Shown here: positions 10,444 through 18,925 of the stretch, piece after piece
Layout: each line of letters starts with the position of its first letter
How positions within the stretch are numbered: the first letter of the stretch is position 1
Translations under genes and position numbers: made by a program
NCBI GenBank assembly: GCA_963844845.1
Contig: CAWJPW010000003.1
Span: 1-64,000 of the forward strand
Direction of reading: 5' to 3'
Length of the DNA: 64,000 nt
Source of the DNA: CAWJPW01 sp963844845
GTDB taxonomy: Bacteria > Acidobacteriota > Thermoanaerobaculia > Thermoanaerobaculales > Sulfomarinibacteraceae
Notes under the pieces: generated by a model
Told to the model about the DNA's origin: nothing
Databases searched by the model: none
The model's input: only the letters and a program-made list of their open reading frames with translations

Positions 10444-11682
10444 ATGAGCCTACCGCCGTACCCCCAGTTCCTCGACGAGGCCCTGGCTCGCGATGTGCGG
10501 GCGTCGCTCCAGTTCGGCATCGGCTCCGGAGCCGTTTTCGAGCGTGACGGCAGTCCAGACGAGCTGTTCACTGCGGCGATCAAGCAGGCAATCACGGCCA
10601 TCGAGTCGCGGGAGCGAAGCGCCCTGCTTCGTCGCTTCCTCTCGGTCGGGCCGTACACCTCCTGGAAGGACATCCCCCCGGCGTTGGCCGCGCAGTACAT
10701 GAGCGACGCCGAGGTGGCAGCTGCCATCCGCTTTGTCTTCTCGTCCGTGATCAACACCTTCCAGGGCCAGCTTGCGGAGATGCTTGCGGTGAAGCCAGTG
10801 ACGAAGCTGGCGAGGGAGGCATTCGCCTTGGCCGAAGGGGCGACTGGACCCCGGGTGTTCGTGGGGGACACGGTGCGCGCTCGGCCGATGAGACGGAAGG
10901 GATGGGCCAAGGGGGCCGACTTCCACCTCCTCGAGCAGGATGGGGACAAGCAGTCCTCCAGCCATGTGATGGTCCACGGCGTTGTGGAGGTCAAGTCATA
11001 CGCAGTGTCTCCAGAGCGGCTTCTGCCGCAGCTCAACCGGCATCTGATGCGGGCAACGAGAGGGCTCGAGGTCGTGGGAGCGCCGATTGGGCCGGGTCGG
11101 ATCCGGCTGGGTGATGGGGCTCGACCCCCAGCACGTGTGGTGGTCACTCCTGACACCTGGAAGCTCCCGCGTCGGTTCTGGTTCGAGGATAGCGGTGACA
11201 GGAGCTTCTTGATGGTTGAGCCGCCGAAGCCCCCTGCGGCTGAAGATCGCGTGACCGAGCTCGCGCCCGGCTTCTGGGGGGTGACCCTGCGCTGGTCGCA
11301 GGAGGCCCTCGCCGACGCCGCCCATGCGCTGACTTTTTGGTACATGGGGGAGCTGGGCAAGCAGCTCTATGAGCACGAGCCGATGCCGGAGGAGTGGGCG
11401 GGGATGAGCGCCGAGGAGGCCGGGCGAAACGCTGCCAAGATGATGCTCTACTACGCCATCCTCCGAGCGCGTACGGCGCGCGAGGCGAGCCGGGCCACGG
11501 CTCTCTACAACTCCTACGGCTTTGGATACGCCCTCGGCTCCAACTTCGTGGACTGGCGGGGTCGGCGGGAGGTGCTGTTCTTCGAGGACCTGCACGAGAT
11601 TCTCGAGCACGGTCGATCGCGCCTGAAGCCGGTCGGCAAGGAGACGACAGCGCAGCGCTGCCGGATTCGCGGTCTCGGCTAG
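10444..11682 (+). CDS. Putative PD-(D/E)XK nuclease-like protein (unknown family)
   Basis: A soluble protein of 412 residues that I do not recognise. The middle contains a nuclease-like core: GADF with D159, then VVEVKSY giving E182-x-K184, the spacing of a PD-(D/E)XK site, followed by a helix-rich SPERLLPQLNRHLM. The N-terminal 120 residues are mostly helical, and the last 120 include WRGRREVLFFEDLHEI. No signal peptide or membrane segment is visible. ATG at 10444 follows GAGAGG. It is transcribed away from kwaA and toward the Mrr gene, 116 bp upstream of it. A role in DNA cleavage during defence is inference from the motif and neighbours only. Confidence 0.6.
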   Translation: MSLPPYPQFLDEALARDVRASLQFGIGSGAVFERDGSPDELFTAAIKQAITAIESRERSALLRRFLSVGPYTSWKDIPPALAAQYMSDAEVAAAIRFVFSSVINTFQGQLAEMLAVKPVTKLAREAFALAEGATGPRVFVGDTVRARPMRRKGWAKGADFHLLEQDGDKQSSSHVMVHGVVEVKSYAVSPERLLPQLNRHLMRATRGLEVVGAPIGPGRIRLGDGARPPARVVVTPDTWKLPRRFWFEDSGDRSFLMVEPPKPPAAEDRVTELAPGFWGVTLRWSQEALADAAHALTFWYMGELGKQLYEHEPMPEEWAGMSAEEAGRNAAKMMLYYAILRARTAREASRATALYNSYGFGYALGSNFVDWRGRREVLFFEDLHEILEHGRSRLKPVGKETTAQRCRIRGLG

Positions 11683-11798
11683 GCGTTGGCAGTTTCGAGG
11701 CGCGGCTGCGCCGAGCCCAAGCGGCGTGCGGTGTATGCTCGTGAACCAGGGGCACAAAAAACACCAATCCGCCGCGACGCGTGCCTCCCGGAGGAGCA

Positions 11799-12683
11799 AT
11801 GGCTGAGATCACCAGGCAGCGGCAGGGCGAGCTGGTGCGTGGCGTCTTCGAGATCCTCAAGGACCATCCGGACGGTCTTCAGGCCAAGAAGGTCCTGGCC
11901 CAGCTCGAACGGGTGGTGCCACCAACGCCGTTCGAAGCGTCGTACTACCCGGACCGCCCGACCATACGGAGGTTCGAGAAGATCGTCCGGTTCTCGACCA
12001 TCCAGGTGGTGAAGGCCGGTTGGTTGGAGAAGAACAAGGGACTGTGGTCGCTCACGGAAGAAGGGCGCACCGCCTTCAAGAAGTACCGGGATCCGGCAGC
12101 CTTCTTCCTTCAAGCCGCCAAGCTGTACCGTCAATGGAAGCAGGAGCGCCCAGAGCCGGCGGATCCGGGTATCGACGAGGAGTCGGCCGACGCAGCCACG
12201 GCCGTCGAAGAGGCCGAAGAGGCCGCCTGGACCGAGATCGAAGAGCATCTCACGACGATGAACCCCTACGATTTTCAGAACCTCGTTGCGGGGCTTCTCA
12301 GAGGCATGGGGTACCACGTCGCCTGGGTTGCGCCGCCCGGGCCCGACCGAGGCGTTGACGTCCTGGCGCTCACCGATCCCCTGGGGATCCGCGGGCCTCG
12401 GATCAAGGTGCAGGTGAAGCGGCAGCAGCAACGGATGCCGGTGCAGACGATCCGTTCGTTCATGGCGGTGCTGGGAGGCGACGATGTCGGGTTGTTCGTC
12501 AACACCGGCGGGTTCACCAGGGATGCGCACGACGAGGCCCGGCACCAGGAGAACCGGCGGCTGATGCTGCTGGACCTCCGGGCACTCTTCGACCTGTGGG
12601 TGGAGCACTACCAGAAGATCCCGGAGGAGACGCGGCGGCTGCTTCCGTTGCGGGCGGTTCAGTTTCTGGCGCCGAGTGAGTAG
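11799..12683 (+). CDS. mrr: Mrr-type restriction endonuclease
   Basis: A 294-residue protein with the Mrr layout. Residues 1-95 look like the winged-helix Mrr N-terminal domain, 100-150 form an acidic linker, and 155-270 form the Mrr catalytic domain. The active site reads GPDRGVD (D187) and then QVK (Q205-x-K207), the D-QxK variant normal for Mrr, followed by the MPVQTIRSFMAVLGG helix and FVNTGGFT strand. Mrr enzymes cut modified DNA (type IV restriction). ATG at 11799 has GGAGGAG directly upstream. It pairs with the nuclease-like gene before it and converges on the leftward pair at 12828-14645. Confidence 0.85.
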   Translation: MAEITRQRQGELVRGVFEILKDHPDGLQAKKVLAQLERVVPPTPFEASYYPDRPTIRRFEKIVRFSTIQVVKAGWLEKNKGLWSLTEEGRTAFKKYRDPAAFFLQAAKLYRQWKQERPEPADPGIDEESADAATAVEEAEEAAWTEIEEHLTTMNPYDFQNLVAGLLRGMGYHVAWVAPPGPDRGVDVLALTDPLGIRGPRIKVQVKRQQQRMPVQTIRSFMAVLGGDDVGLFVNTGGFTRDAHDEARHQENRRLMLLDLRALFDLWVEHYQKIPEETRRLLPLRAVQFLAPSE

Positions 12684-12827
12684 GTCGTCGGTACTGCGGG
12701 CTCTATCGGCGGCACAGGTGGGCGAGTTTCGGGTGGGCGCTCGCCAATAGCGGCGGCACACTGAACCTAGGCGTTGCGCCAAAGGCCTGGTGACGTGGTG
12801 GCGTTGCCCTAGCAACTCTCTAATCGG

Positions 12828-13463
12828 TTAATCCCTGAGAACGTCGGTAGCAGCCTGGTGGACTGCTCCCTTGAGCTCGGCGAACGAGACTGCAGCCGCG
12901 AGCTTCCTCAGCGAGGGCAGTGTGATCGAGTGTTGGCTCCTCTTCCTGGCATTCAGAACCGAGGTGGGGAGGACGTAGAAGTCCCACTGCGCGAGGTCGG
13001 TCGGATCCAGCGTGGGCTGATCCCGGTGCTTGAGAACTGCGAAGACGTAGACGTCCGCGGTGCGCATTGGCTCGTCGGCCATTCGGCTCGTAGTCGCGTC
13101 CCAAGGCCGCGTAGCCTTGACCCCAAAGCTGATCGTCGAGAAGCGTTCCTGGCTCCAGCTCTGGATGTACCCCGAGGACTTGACCTCAACCTTGATGCCC
13201 GAGTCGGTCTCCAGGTCGTACGCGTCCCATTCGGTTCTCACGCCGTCCGTCGAGATGCCGAGCGCCTTCGCGACGATGAACTCGGCGAGGACGCCACGCG
13301 TGGCATTGCTGACGAGATCCGAGGCCGACCACTGCCAGAACTCGAGCAACGAAAAGCCGCCGTCGACCCCCAACGTATGAAAACGCTCGCCACCGGACTT
13401 TCTCGAAGCTGCAATTCGTGGCAGCGGAGTGCCGAAGGTCCCGTCATCGTCGCGCCGGCTCAT
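12828..13463 (-). CDS. PD-(D/E)XK nuclease-like protein
   Basis: A 211-residue soluble protein, family not recognised. It shows a complete nuclease-fold signature: E61 in GVLAEF, D83 in DAYDLE, then KVEVKSSGYIQSW giving E93-x-K95. A later strand DVYVFAVLKH and the WDFYVLPT segment fit the fold's second half. ATG at 13463 has AAAGGAG upstream. It lies 42 bp after the 14645-13506 gene on the same strand, so the two probably form an operon. It is the second of two leftward nucleases facing the rightward pair. A restriction or phage-defence role is inferred from motif and context. Confidence 0.65.
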   Translation of the reverse strand: MSRRDDDGTFGTPLPRIAASRKSGGERFHTLGVDGGFSLLEFWQWSASDLVSNATRGVLAEFIVAKALGISTDGVRTEWDAYDLETDSGIKVEVKSSGYIQSWSQERFSTISFGVKATRPWDATTSRMADEPMRTADVYVFAVLKHRDQPTLDPTDLAQWDFYVLPTSVLNARKRSQHSITLPSLRKLAAAVSFAELKGAVHQAATDVLRD

Positions 13464-13505
13464 CTATGGGCTCCTTTGGGTGCTTGCGGCGCCATCGGCC
13501 AGCCT

Positions 13506-14645
13506 TCAAGCGTCGTTCTCCGGGGTAGCAGCGATCGGGGCCTCTTTGTTCGCGGCGTCTGCAGTTTCCAGAATGCCAGCAACCGGCTGCCCGTGGAGGC
13601 CCTTGAGCTCGCGGGATATCTCTGCGAGCATCGCGGCAACCGCCCGCACCACGTGGTCCTCTTCCTCCCCTGTCGGAAGGTCCACGGCGAGGACAAACCG
13701 GTCGCCGTCCATCGCGGTGAAGATCCCTCGGCGGCTCGCCCACGGCTCGAGTCGGGTGCGGACCTCGGGCGCCTTGCCGAAGTCGCCTGGCTGAAACTCT
13801 AGCCAGAACGGTGTTCCTCCATGCCGCGCCCACAGGTGCAGGGCCGTTCCGAACCAGGCGCCCACGTTGCCTCGCGCACCCATCCAGACATATCGGCCCA
13901 TCCGGTCCCATGAGGCGGTGGGGCGCAGCCCTTCGACGGCCACGAAGCCATCGGCGGAGGCGGCGGTGACTGCATCCTGGATGATCCGGCCCAGCTTCAG
14001 GAGCAGTGCTGGCGTCCGCTGGTCGGTCAGCTCCTCGGCAGTGAACGGGGTGAACGCATCGCGATCGGCCGCCTCGCAGAGTGCCCGGAGCTGCCGGACG
14101 TCGGAGAGCGCCTGCGGCTCTTCGCTGAGCTCACCCTCGATTGCCGTGAGCACGTCATCCCAAGTGGTCAGCGCAAGGAGCGGACCCAGACTCGTGGTGA
14201 GGGCGCGGCGGGCTCCACCGGACGACGGGTGCTCGCCCGCTGAGATCTCGGCCTCACTGAGCCGGCGGGCCACCTCGCGCCAGACAGTCTCTCGCCGCGC
14301 CGCCGGCACGACCATGAGCAGGATGCTCGGCGCGGGCCGAGGCGCGAGGCTGCGCACATACTGGACGGGCTGACTGTCGGTGAGCCCAGCCCAGAACTTG
14401 TTCTCGATCAGGACCCGCACGTCCTGGCCATCCATCCCGCACATGTCGGGGCGGGCTCCACCCTCGCTCTGCTGCGTGCGGAAGTGCAGCGGCGGCAGAT
14501 CGGGTGCGATGCCGCGCAGGAGCTTCATCATCCCGCCCCGAGCTGCCTCGCTCGAGCGCAGGACGAAGGCGAGCGCCTCGGTTGCGACGTTCTCGTTCTC
14601 TCGCGACAGGCGCTTCTGGACGATGTGGCTGAAGATGGTGTCCAT
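13506..14645 (-). CDS. PD-(D/E)XK nuclease family protein
   Basis: A 379-residue cytoplasmic protein with a textbook nuclease motif near the N-terminus: RPDM (P66-D67) and then VLIENKFWAGLT (E81-N-K83), followed by a QPVQYVRSL helix. The C-terminal half (about 220-330) is a separate domain with VWMGARGNVGAWFG and PFWLEFQPGDF. The longer in-frame start at 14699 was rejected because ATG at 14645 has AGAGAGG upstream and begins MDTIFSHIVQ. Similar stand-alone nucleases are often annotated only as PD-(D/E)XK superfamily proteins. Its leader shares about 95 bp with that of kwaA, suggesting common control. Confidence 0.7.
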   Translation of the reverse strand: MDTIFSHIVQKRLSRENENVATEALAFVLRSSEAARGGMMKLLRGIAPDLPPLHFRTQQSEGGARPDMCGMDGQDVRVLIENKFWAGLTDSQPVQYVRSLAPRPAPSILLMVVPAARRETVWREVARRLSEAEISAGEHPSSGGARRALTTSLGPLLALTTWDDVLTAIEGELSEEPQALSDVRQLRALCEAADRDAFTPFTAEELTDQRTPALLLKLGRIIQDAVTAASADGFVAVEGLRPTASWDRMGRYVWMGARGNVGAWFGTALHLWARHGGTPFWLEFQPGDFGKAPEVRTRLEPWASRRGIFTAMDGDRFVLAVDLPTGEEEDHVVRAVAAMLAEISRELKGLHGQPVAGILETADAANKEAPIAATPENDA

Positions 14646-14794
14646 CGTGGCCTCTCTCTGTGCTTTGCAGGCCAAACCCGAGCATCGGGTCGAACCCACC
14701 GTGGCCGCCTGAAGGCCTCCATACGGAAGGAGTCGATGTGGTCGAGGATGGTGGAGATCTTCATGGCGTCACCCACGTCTCGCCGACGGGCCGT

Positions 14795-14890
14795 GCGGCC
14801 CGGTGGCGCGGCTGTTCACTGCGAGTAGGACTGGTCATCCGTTGTTGCGCCCTCGCTCAGTTCGAGCTGGTTTGATTGTAGCGCGGAGGG
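14795..14890 (-). promoter_or_regulatory. Defence-operon leader with TACAAT box (copy 2)
   Basis: Second copy of the element at 10215-10313, same orientation. CTCCGCGCTACAAT (box at 14880-14875) is followed by AGCTCGAACTGAGCGA. The start codon of the downstream leftward gene is 230 bases away, close to the 265 bases in copy 1. The two copies bracket the four-nuclease block as direct repeats. Confidence 0.45.
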
Positions 14891-15291
14891 GGGCAAGGGC
14901 GGGCGTGAGGTGGCGGCCTGGTTGGGGGGGATCCTTCGACTCCCTCCGGCCCCTTCGGGGCCTCCGGTCGCTCAGGATGACAGGGAATGGAGGCGGCCCT
15001 TCGGGGCCTCCGGTCGCTCAGGATGACAGGCAGGGGCGAGGGGGTCGTTGAAGGGGGCCCTTCGACTGCGCCGCCGCCTGCCGGTGGCGGCTCCGCTCAG
15101 GGTGACTGGATTAGGTTGGGGCGGTGGGCCGTACGGCGGTGACAGGTCGGGTGCCACACTGCGCATCGTGGCATTCGCGGGCGCGTGCAATGCGGCCGAG
15201 CGAAGCGTGGCGCCATACAGGGCTCAGGCCCAAGGCCGCTCGGTGGCCGCTGGAGGGCGGGGCGCCCCGGCTGCCGCGTCACCAGTACGGT
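14891..15291. repeat. Repeat-filled intergenic stretch
   Basis: No gene seen. It holds two back-to-back TCAGGATGACAGG repeat edges (14930-15050), a third at 15055-15115, and a palindromic-type unit GGGTGCCACACTGCGCATCG at about 15145-15195 that recurs at 17050-17105. Apparent long reading frames here are translations of the repeats. Confidence 0.6.
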
Positions 15292-15990
15292 TCAAAGCCA
15301 TATCCGCCCGGCGTGCCGGTTGGGCCTGCCGTCGGGAGTCGCCTGGCCGAGGCCATCGGAGTTGCCGGTGGCGAACCGATGGGCGGTCCAGGCGGCCGCG
15401 GCGGCGTCGAGGAGATCGTCGGGCGGGAGGCGGCCGGCGTCGCCCTCGAGGCGGTCGGGGAGGACGATGCCGTGGGCGTCCAGGAGGCGGCGGCGCAGGT
15501 GCTGGCCGTTCCAGGTCTTCTTCGAGGCGCCGAGAGGCTCGCCGGCCATGGCGCGGAAGCTGACCTCGGGATGCACCTCGATGACGCGGTCGTCGTCGGC
15601 CGCCAGCTCGTCGGCCTCGCGGATGGCGGCCGCGAGGGCCCAGCTCTGCCGGCTGAGGCCCTGGCCGGTGAGCTCGCGGTGGAGGGCGTTGGCGGCGTCG
15701 TAGTCGCGGCAGGCGAGGACCGGGCGCGGCGGGGCCGAGAACACTGCGGAGGCGGCGCGGGACAGGTGGGCTCTGGCTTCTCGGTCGGCGAGGCGAGGGA
15801 AGTCGGCGCCGCCGCCGGCGAGCCCGATGGGGATGTCGACGGCGAGGACCGCGAGGGCTGGGTGGCGGGCGGGAATCTCGGCGAGCCGGTCGACGCGGAG
15901 GGCGGATGTGAAACGGCCGTTCGTCAGGAGGACGACGGCCCAGCGGCCGTGGCTGATGTCGGCGCCGGCGACGATGTGGGTGGGAGTCAT
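15292..15990 (-). CDS. DUF429 family protein (predicted RNase H-like fold)
   Basis: A 232-residue protein starting AGADISHGRWAVVLL after the initiator, with DIPIGLAGGG, EVHPEVSF and a C-terminal DDLLDAAAAAWTAHR segment, the landmarks of DUF429, a predicted RNase H-like nuclease family of unknown substrate. ATG at 15990 was chosen over 16071 because the family start is here and a TACACT box (16003-15998) ends seven bases before it, implying a leaderless mRNA. Fragments of a second copy occur at 18747-18925 (C-terminal) and 38175-38284 (N-terminal). It stands alone among repeats. Confidence 0.8.
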   Translation of the reverse strand: MTPTHIVAGADISHGRWAVVLLTNGRFTSALRVDRLAEIPARHPALAVLAVDIPIGLAGGGADFPRLADREARAHLSRAASAVFSAPPRPVLACRDYDAANALHRELTGQGLSRQSWALAAAIREADELAADDDRVIEVHPEVSFRAMAGEPLGASKKTWNGQHLRRRLLDAHGIVLPDRLEGDAGRLPPDDLLDAAAAAWTAHRFATGNSDGLGQATPDGRPNRHAGRIWL

Positions 15991-15997
15991 GGCTGGA

Positions 15998-16003
15998 AGT
16001 GTA
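15998..16003 (-). promoter_or_regulatory. Leaderless -10 box of the DUF429 gene
   Basis: TACACT read leftward, seven bases before the ATG at 15990. The transfer point would fall at or beside the start codon. The same arrangement precedes the DUF429 fragment at 38284 and abiEi at 18643. Confidence 0.4.
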
Positions 16004-16237
16004 GCGGCCGGAGAAGAGGCACGCGCGGCGGGGGATCGCAGTGGTCGCGGCGCAGGTCGCTCCCCCCGCATGGCCGTCCTGCGTCAGGTGGGTCCCGTCA
16101 CGGCCACGAGAGAGGGGTGACGCACCTCGACTTCGTCACCTTGTGATGCCAGGTACCGGTTTGCGGTGGTGTGCGACGACGCGACGCCCACCGCCGGTCT
16201 GACCGTGTTCGGCCCGTTGGCTGCACCGCGGCAAAGG

Positions 16238-16520
16238 GAGTGCCACCCTCGGCATTGCGGCATTGCAGCCACGATGCGGGACGGCGCCGACGACGTACAC
16301 GGCCTGTCATCCTGGGCAAGCGGAGGCCCGAAGGGCCGGAGCGTGTCCGAGGATCCCCCAAACGAGCTGTCATCCTGAGCGGAGGCCCGCAGGGCCGGAG
16401 TCGAAGGATCTCCACGGAGGATTTCCGCCGTGGCTGCAGCCTCGTGCCGGCTTCGGTCAGGGGGTCCTTCGACTCCGGTCCCGCCTGCGGCGGGACCTGC
16501 GCTCAAGATGACGAGGCAGG
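16238..16520. repeat. Composite dispersed repeat, copy 1
   Basis: Begins with TGCCACCCTCGGCATTGCGG, continues through GTACACGGCCTGTCATCCTG and two TCATCCTGAGCGGAGGCCCG-type units, and ends in a long inverted arm around CCGGTCCCGCCTGCGGCGGG. The same order of parts recurs at 22901-23243 and 23524-23862. There is no gene in 16004-16961 that I can support. Confidence 0.75.
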
Positions 16521-16670
16521 TGGAGCGCCTGGTGACGACGGCTTCGCTCAGGATGACGGGGCAGGTGGAGCGCCTGGCGACGACGGCTTCGCTCAGGATG
16601 ACGAGGCAGGTGGAGCACCTGGCGGTGACGCCTCCGCTCAGGATGGGAGGTTGGATGGAGGCCGGGACGA
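16521..16670 (+). repeat. Short tandem repeat of a 45-bp unit
   Basis: About three to four tandem copies of a unit reading roughly TCAGGATGACGAGGCAGGTG followed by GAGCGCCTGGCGACGACGGC and a few more bases. It is an expanded edge of the dispersed TCAGGATGAC repeat. Confidence 0.6.
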
Positions 16671-16684
16671 TGACCGGGAGGGCC

Positions 16685-16975
16685 GTGCCACGTACCACGA
16701 CTCTCACAACTCGAAGGGCGCCAAGTACCGCGTCAGGGCGTTGGCTGGCGGGGGGTGGCGGCTTCGCTGAGGGGGATCCTTCGACTCCCTCCGGCCCCTG
16801 AAGGGGCCTCCGGTCGCTCAGGATGACGTGAGTGTTGCGTCCCTGACGGGGGCTGCGGTCGCTCAGGACGACAGGTGGGGGTCGGGGCGGCTGGTGCGGA
16901 GTGAAGGCCTCGCCGAAGGGGACCCTTCGGCTGCGCCGTCGCCTGCCGGCGACGGCTCCGCTCAGGGTGACAGGA
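16685..16975. repeat. GTGCCACGTACCAC unit plus paired repeat block, copy 1
   Basis: Starts with GTGCCACGTACCACGACTCT (16685) and continues into a block with GGGGATCCTTCGACTCCCTC, TCAGGATGAC and GACCCTTCGGCTGCGCCGTC edges. The same block is found at 18922-19145 and, without the first unit, at 19448-19620. Confidence 0.65.
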
Positions 16976-18041
16976 TCTGGGTGGCGGCGGTGGTTCCGTT
17001 GAGGGTGGCGGGGTTGGGTTGGGGTGGTGGGCCGTGTGCCGGTGACAGGTTGGGTGCCACACTTCGCATCGTGGCATTCGCGGGCGCGTGCAATGCGGCA
17101 GAGCGAAGGGCGGCGCCTTTCAGGCCCCAGGCCTCCGTCCACGGTCCGCTCGGCGGCCACCGGAGGGTGAACGACTCGTTCCGGCCAACGGCGAGGAGCA
17201 CCGGGCCGATGAACGTTGCGACCTCATCGATCACCGTGTCGAAATCACGCGGGGCGTCTCGCCCCCCGAGGCGGCGCACGAACCCCTTCCATTGGGCCGC
17301 TTTCCCCTCCACGGCTGTGAACTCGGGCGTGAGGGCCAGGGGCAGGCGCGTCGGTACTGGGGTTCCTCGCGCGGCAAAGGTGGCGGCGAGCGCCCTTGCC
17401 AGAGACCCACCATCGAAATGCTGCTTGGCGGCGAGCTCTCGGACGTCGAAGAAGTCCCGCAGGCGGCTGTTTGCGGCCCCCAGCGTGACCATCGCATGCA
17501 CCTTCTCGGCAATGAGCGTCTCGGGCCGGTACGCACGCAGACGGGCTGGAGGCTGACCCAGCACGCTCGGGTACTCGACCCACACCGGCTCGGGGACGAC
17601 GGCGTCCCCGATGCCCACGTCGAGCTGCACCTTCAGCCGTGCCGAGCCCAGCAGCGCCGTCAGGGTTACGCGCTGGCCTCCATAGGCATCCTCTGGACGG
17701 ATGCGACGGACCACGATGGACGAAGCGTCGAACCTGAGGCCGTCGTCGTCGACCGGGAGGGCGCACACCTCCGCGATGATTCGTTCGAGAGCCTCCGCTG
17801 TGAGATCTCCGAACCCGAGCAGGTCGGCGTCGCGGGTGGGACGGGCGGTTTCGCCCAGCCACAGCAGGAGGAGGAGCGCTCCTTTGAGCAAGAACCTGTC
17901 GACGTGTGGGGAGCGGGACAGGCGGTAGAGGAAGCGCTCGAGGGCGTACCTCGTGAGCACCAGGTTGGGGTCGAGCCCTTGCGCCTTCGCGTGCCGCACC
18001 AGGCGGGTCTTCAGCGATTGCACGAGGCCGCGCTCGCTCAT
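16962..18041 (-). CDS. abiEii: AbiEii-type nucleotidyltransferase toxin (repeat-extended C-terminus)
   Basis: Toxin half of a type IV toxin-antitoxin pair (nucleotidyltransferase, DUF1814). Visible landmarks are RYALERFLYRLS, LLKGALLLLLW and TRDADLLG, giving the D-x-D metal site, then ETLIAEKVHAMV and RLRDFFDVREL. ATG at 18041 overlaps the abiEi stop (ATGA). At 359 residues it exceeds the usual 290-310: the last 50 or so residues, from about 17107, are read through the GGGTGCCACACTTCGCATCG repeat and end at 16962. The enzyme core looks intact. In known AbiE systems the toxin stops growth and the antitoxin represses the operon. Confidence 0.85.
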   Translation of the reverse strand: MSERGLVQSLKTRLVRHAKAQGLDPNLVLTRYALERFLYRLSRSPHVDRFLLKGALLLLLWLGETARPTRDADLLGFGDLTAEALERIIAEVCALPVDDDGLRFDASSIVVRRIRPEDAYGGQRVTLTALLGSARLKVQLDVGIGDAVVPEPVWVEYPSVLGQPPARLRAYRPETLIAEKVHAMVTLGAANSRLRDFFDVRELAAKQHFDGGSLARALAATFAARGTPVPTRLPLALTPEFTAVEGKAAQWKGFVRRLGGRDAPRDFDTVIDEVATFIGPVLLAVGRNESFTLRWPPSGPWTEAWGLKGAALRSAALHAPANATMRSVAPNLSPAHGPPPQPNPATLNGTTAATQILSP

Positions 18042-18643
18042 GCCACCAGCCCCTCCAGGTAGGGCCGCATCACGCGCGCCACGCGGCAGGCGCGCGCGGC
18101 CTCCTCGAGGTCGTCCATGGTGAATCGGCGGTCGCGCCATGCCTCCTGGAGCGCCTCCAGGGCGACGTCGAGCCCAATCCGGTTGCGGTACTTGAAGAGG
18201 TCGGCGAGGGTCTTCGCCACGCTGTAAACGCGCAGGCGCTGCTCCTCCGCCCGGTGGGTCTCGATGCCGGTGCTGAAGGCAGGTCCGCTGAACCGCACGA
18301 CGTGAAGAGGCGGGAAGGCGAGTCTGGGTGGGCGGGTCCCTCTCTCGATGGCGAGCCACACACGCCCGGGCACCTGGGTGCCGATGCCGTGGAACGCGAG
18401 CGCCGAAAGCAGACACACCACGGCTCGAGGGGCGGCGGCCGCCGCCAGCACGAGACCGTGATGCTCGCTCGCTTCACCCGAGACGAGGCGGTAATGGCCG
18501 GGTGAGAAACGCTCGAGGGTGCCTTCGGCTACCAGCCGGGTGAGCTGCTGGCTGTGAATGCCTGCGCGCGCCGCCTCTCCCGCGGTGACGGTGCCACGGG
18601 CCTGCACCATCGTGAGCAGCCGTTCGCGATCAGTCTTCGTCAT
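18038..18643 (-). CDS. abiEi: AbiEi-type antitoxin
   Basis: A 201-residue antitoxin-repressor. Residues 1-55 form a winged-helix domain (ERLLTMVQARGTVTAGEAAR, then HSQQLTRLVAEGTLERF), and the rest is the AbiEi C-terminal domain with VCLLSALAFHG, VWLAIERGTRPP and VAKTLADLFKYRNRIG. ATG at 18643 was chosen because an excellent promoter ends seven bases before it; the track to 18691 would run into that promoter. It overlaps the toxin by 4 bp. Known relatives bind inverted repeats in their own promoter. Confidence 0.85.
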   Translation of the reverse strand: MTKTDRERLLTMVQARGTVTAGEAARAGIHSQQLTRLVAEGTLERFSPGHYRLVSGEASEHHGLVLAAAAAPRAVVCLLSALAFHGIGTQVPGRVWLAIERGTRPPRLAFPPLHVVRFSGPAFSTGIETHRAEEQRLRVYSVAKTLADLFKYRNRIGLDVALEALQEAWRDRRFTMDDLEEAARACRVARVMRPYLEGLVA

Positions 18644-18678
18644 GTGTGGAATTGTACACAGAGACGATTTTCTGTCAA
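18644..18678 (-). promoter_or_regulatory. abiE promoter with overlapping inverted repeat
   Basis: Read leftward, TTGACA (18678-18673), a 16-bp spacer and TACAAT (18656-18651) form a near-consensus promoter. Seven bases separate the -10 box from the ATG, so the message should be leaderless. TGTGT-N8-ACACA overlaps the -10 box and could be the AbiEi operator. Confidence 0.7.
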
Positions 18679-18746
18679 CACTCTCACACAATCGGGGCGC
18701 TGCTCAGGCCGTCGCGGAGCCAGGCAGCGTTCGTCCGTCGGACCTC

Positions 18747-18925
18747 TCAGCACCAGATCCTCCCGGCGTGCCGGTTGGGGCGCCCGTCCGGGGTGGGCTC
18801 ACCGAGGCTTCCGGCTGAGACAGCGGTGAAGCGGTGGGCGGTCCAGGCGGCCGCGGCGGCGTCGAGGAGGTCGTCGGGCGGGAGGCGGCCGGCGTCGCCC
18901 TCGAGGCGGTCGGGGAGGGCCGTGC
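18747..18925 (-). pseudogene. C-terminal fragment of a second DUF429 gene
   Basis: Encodes LPDRLEGDAGRLPPDDLLDA and the following AWTAHR segment, nearly identical to the C-terminus of the gene at 15292-15990. Homology stops exactly at CGGTCGGGGAGG, where a GTGCCACGTACCACAACTCT repeat begins (18922). The stop side, with NRHAGRIW, is intact. The missing N-terminal part may be the piece at 38175-38284. Confidence 0.75.
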
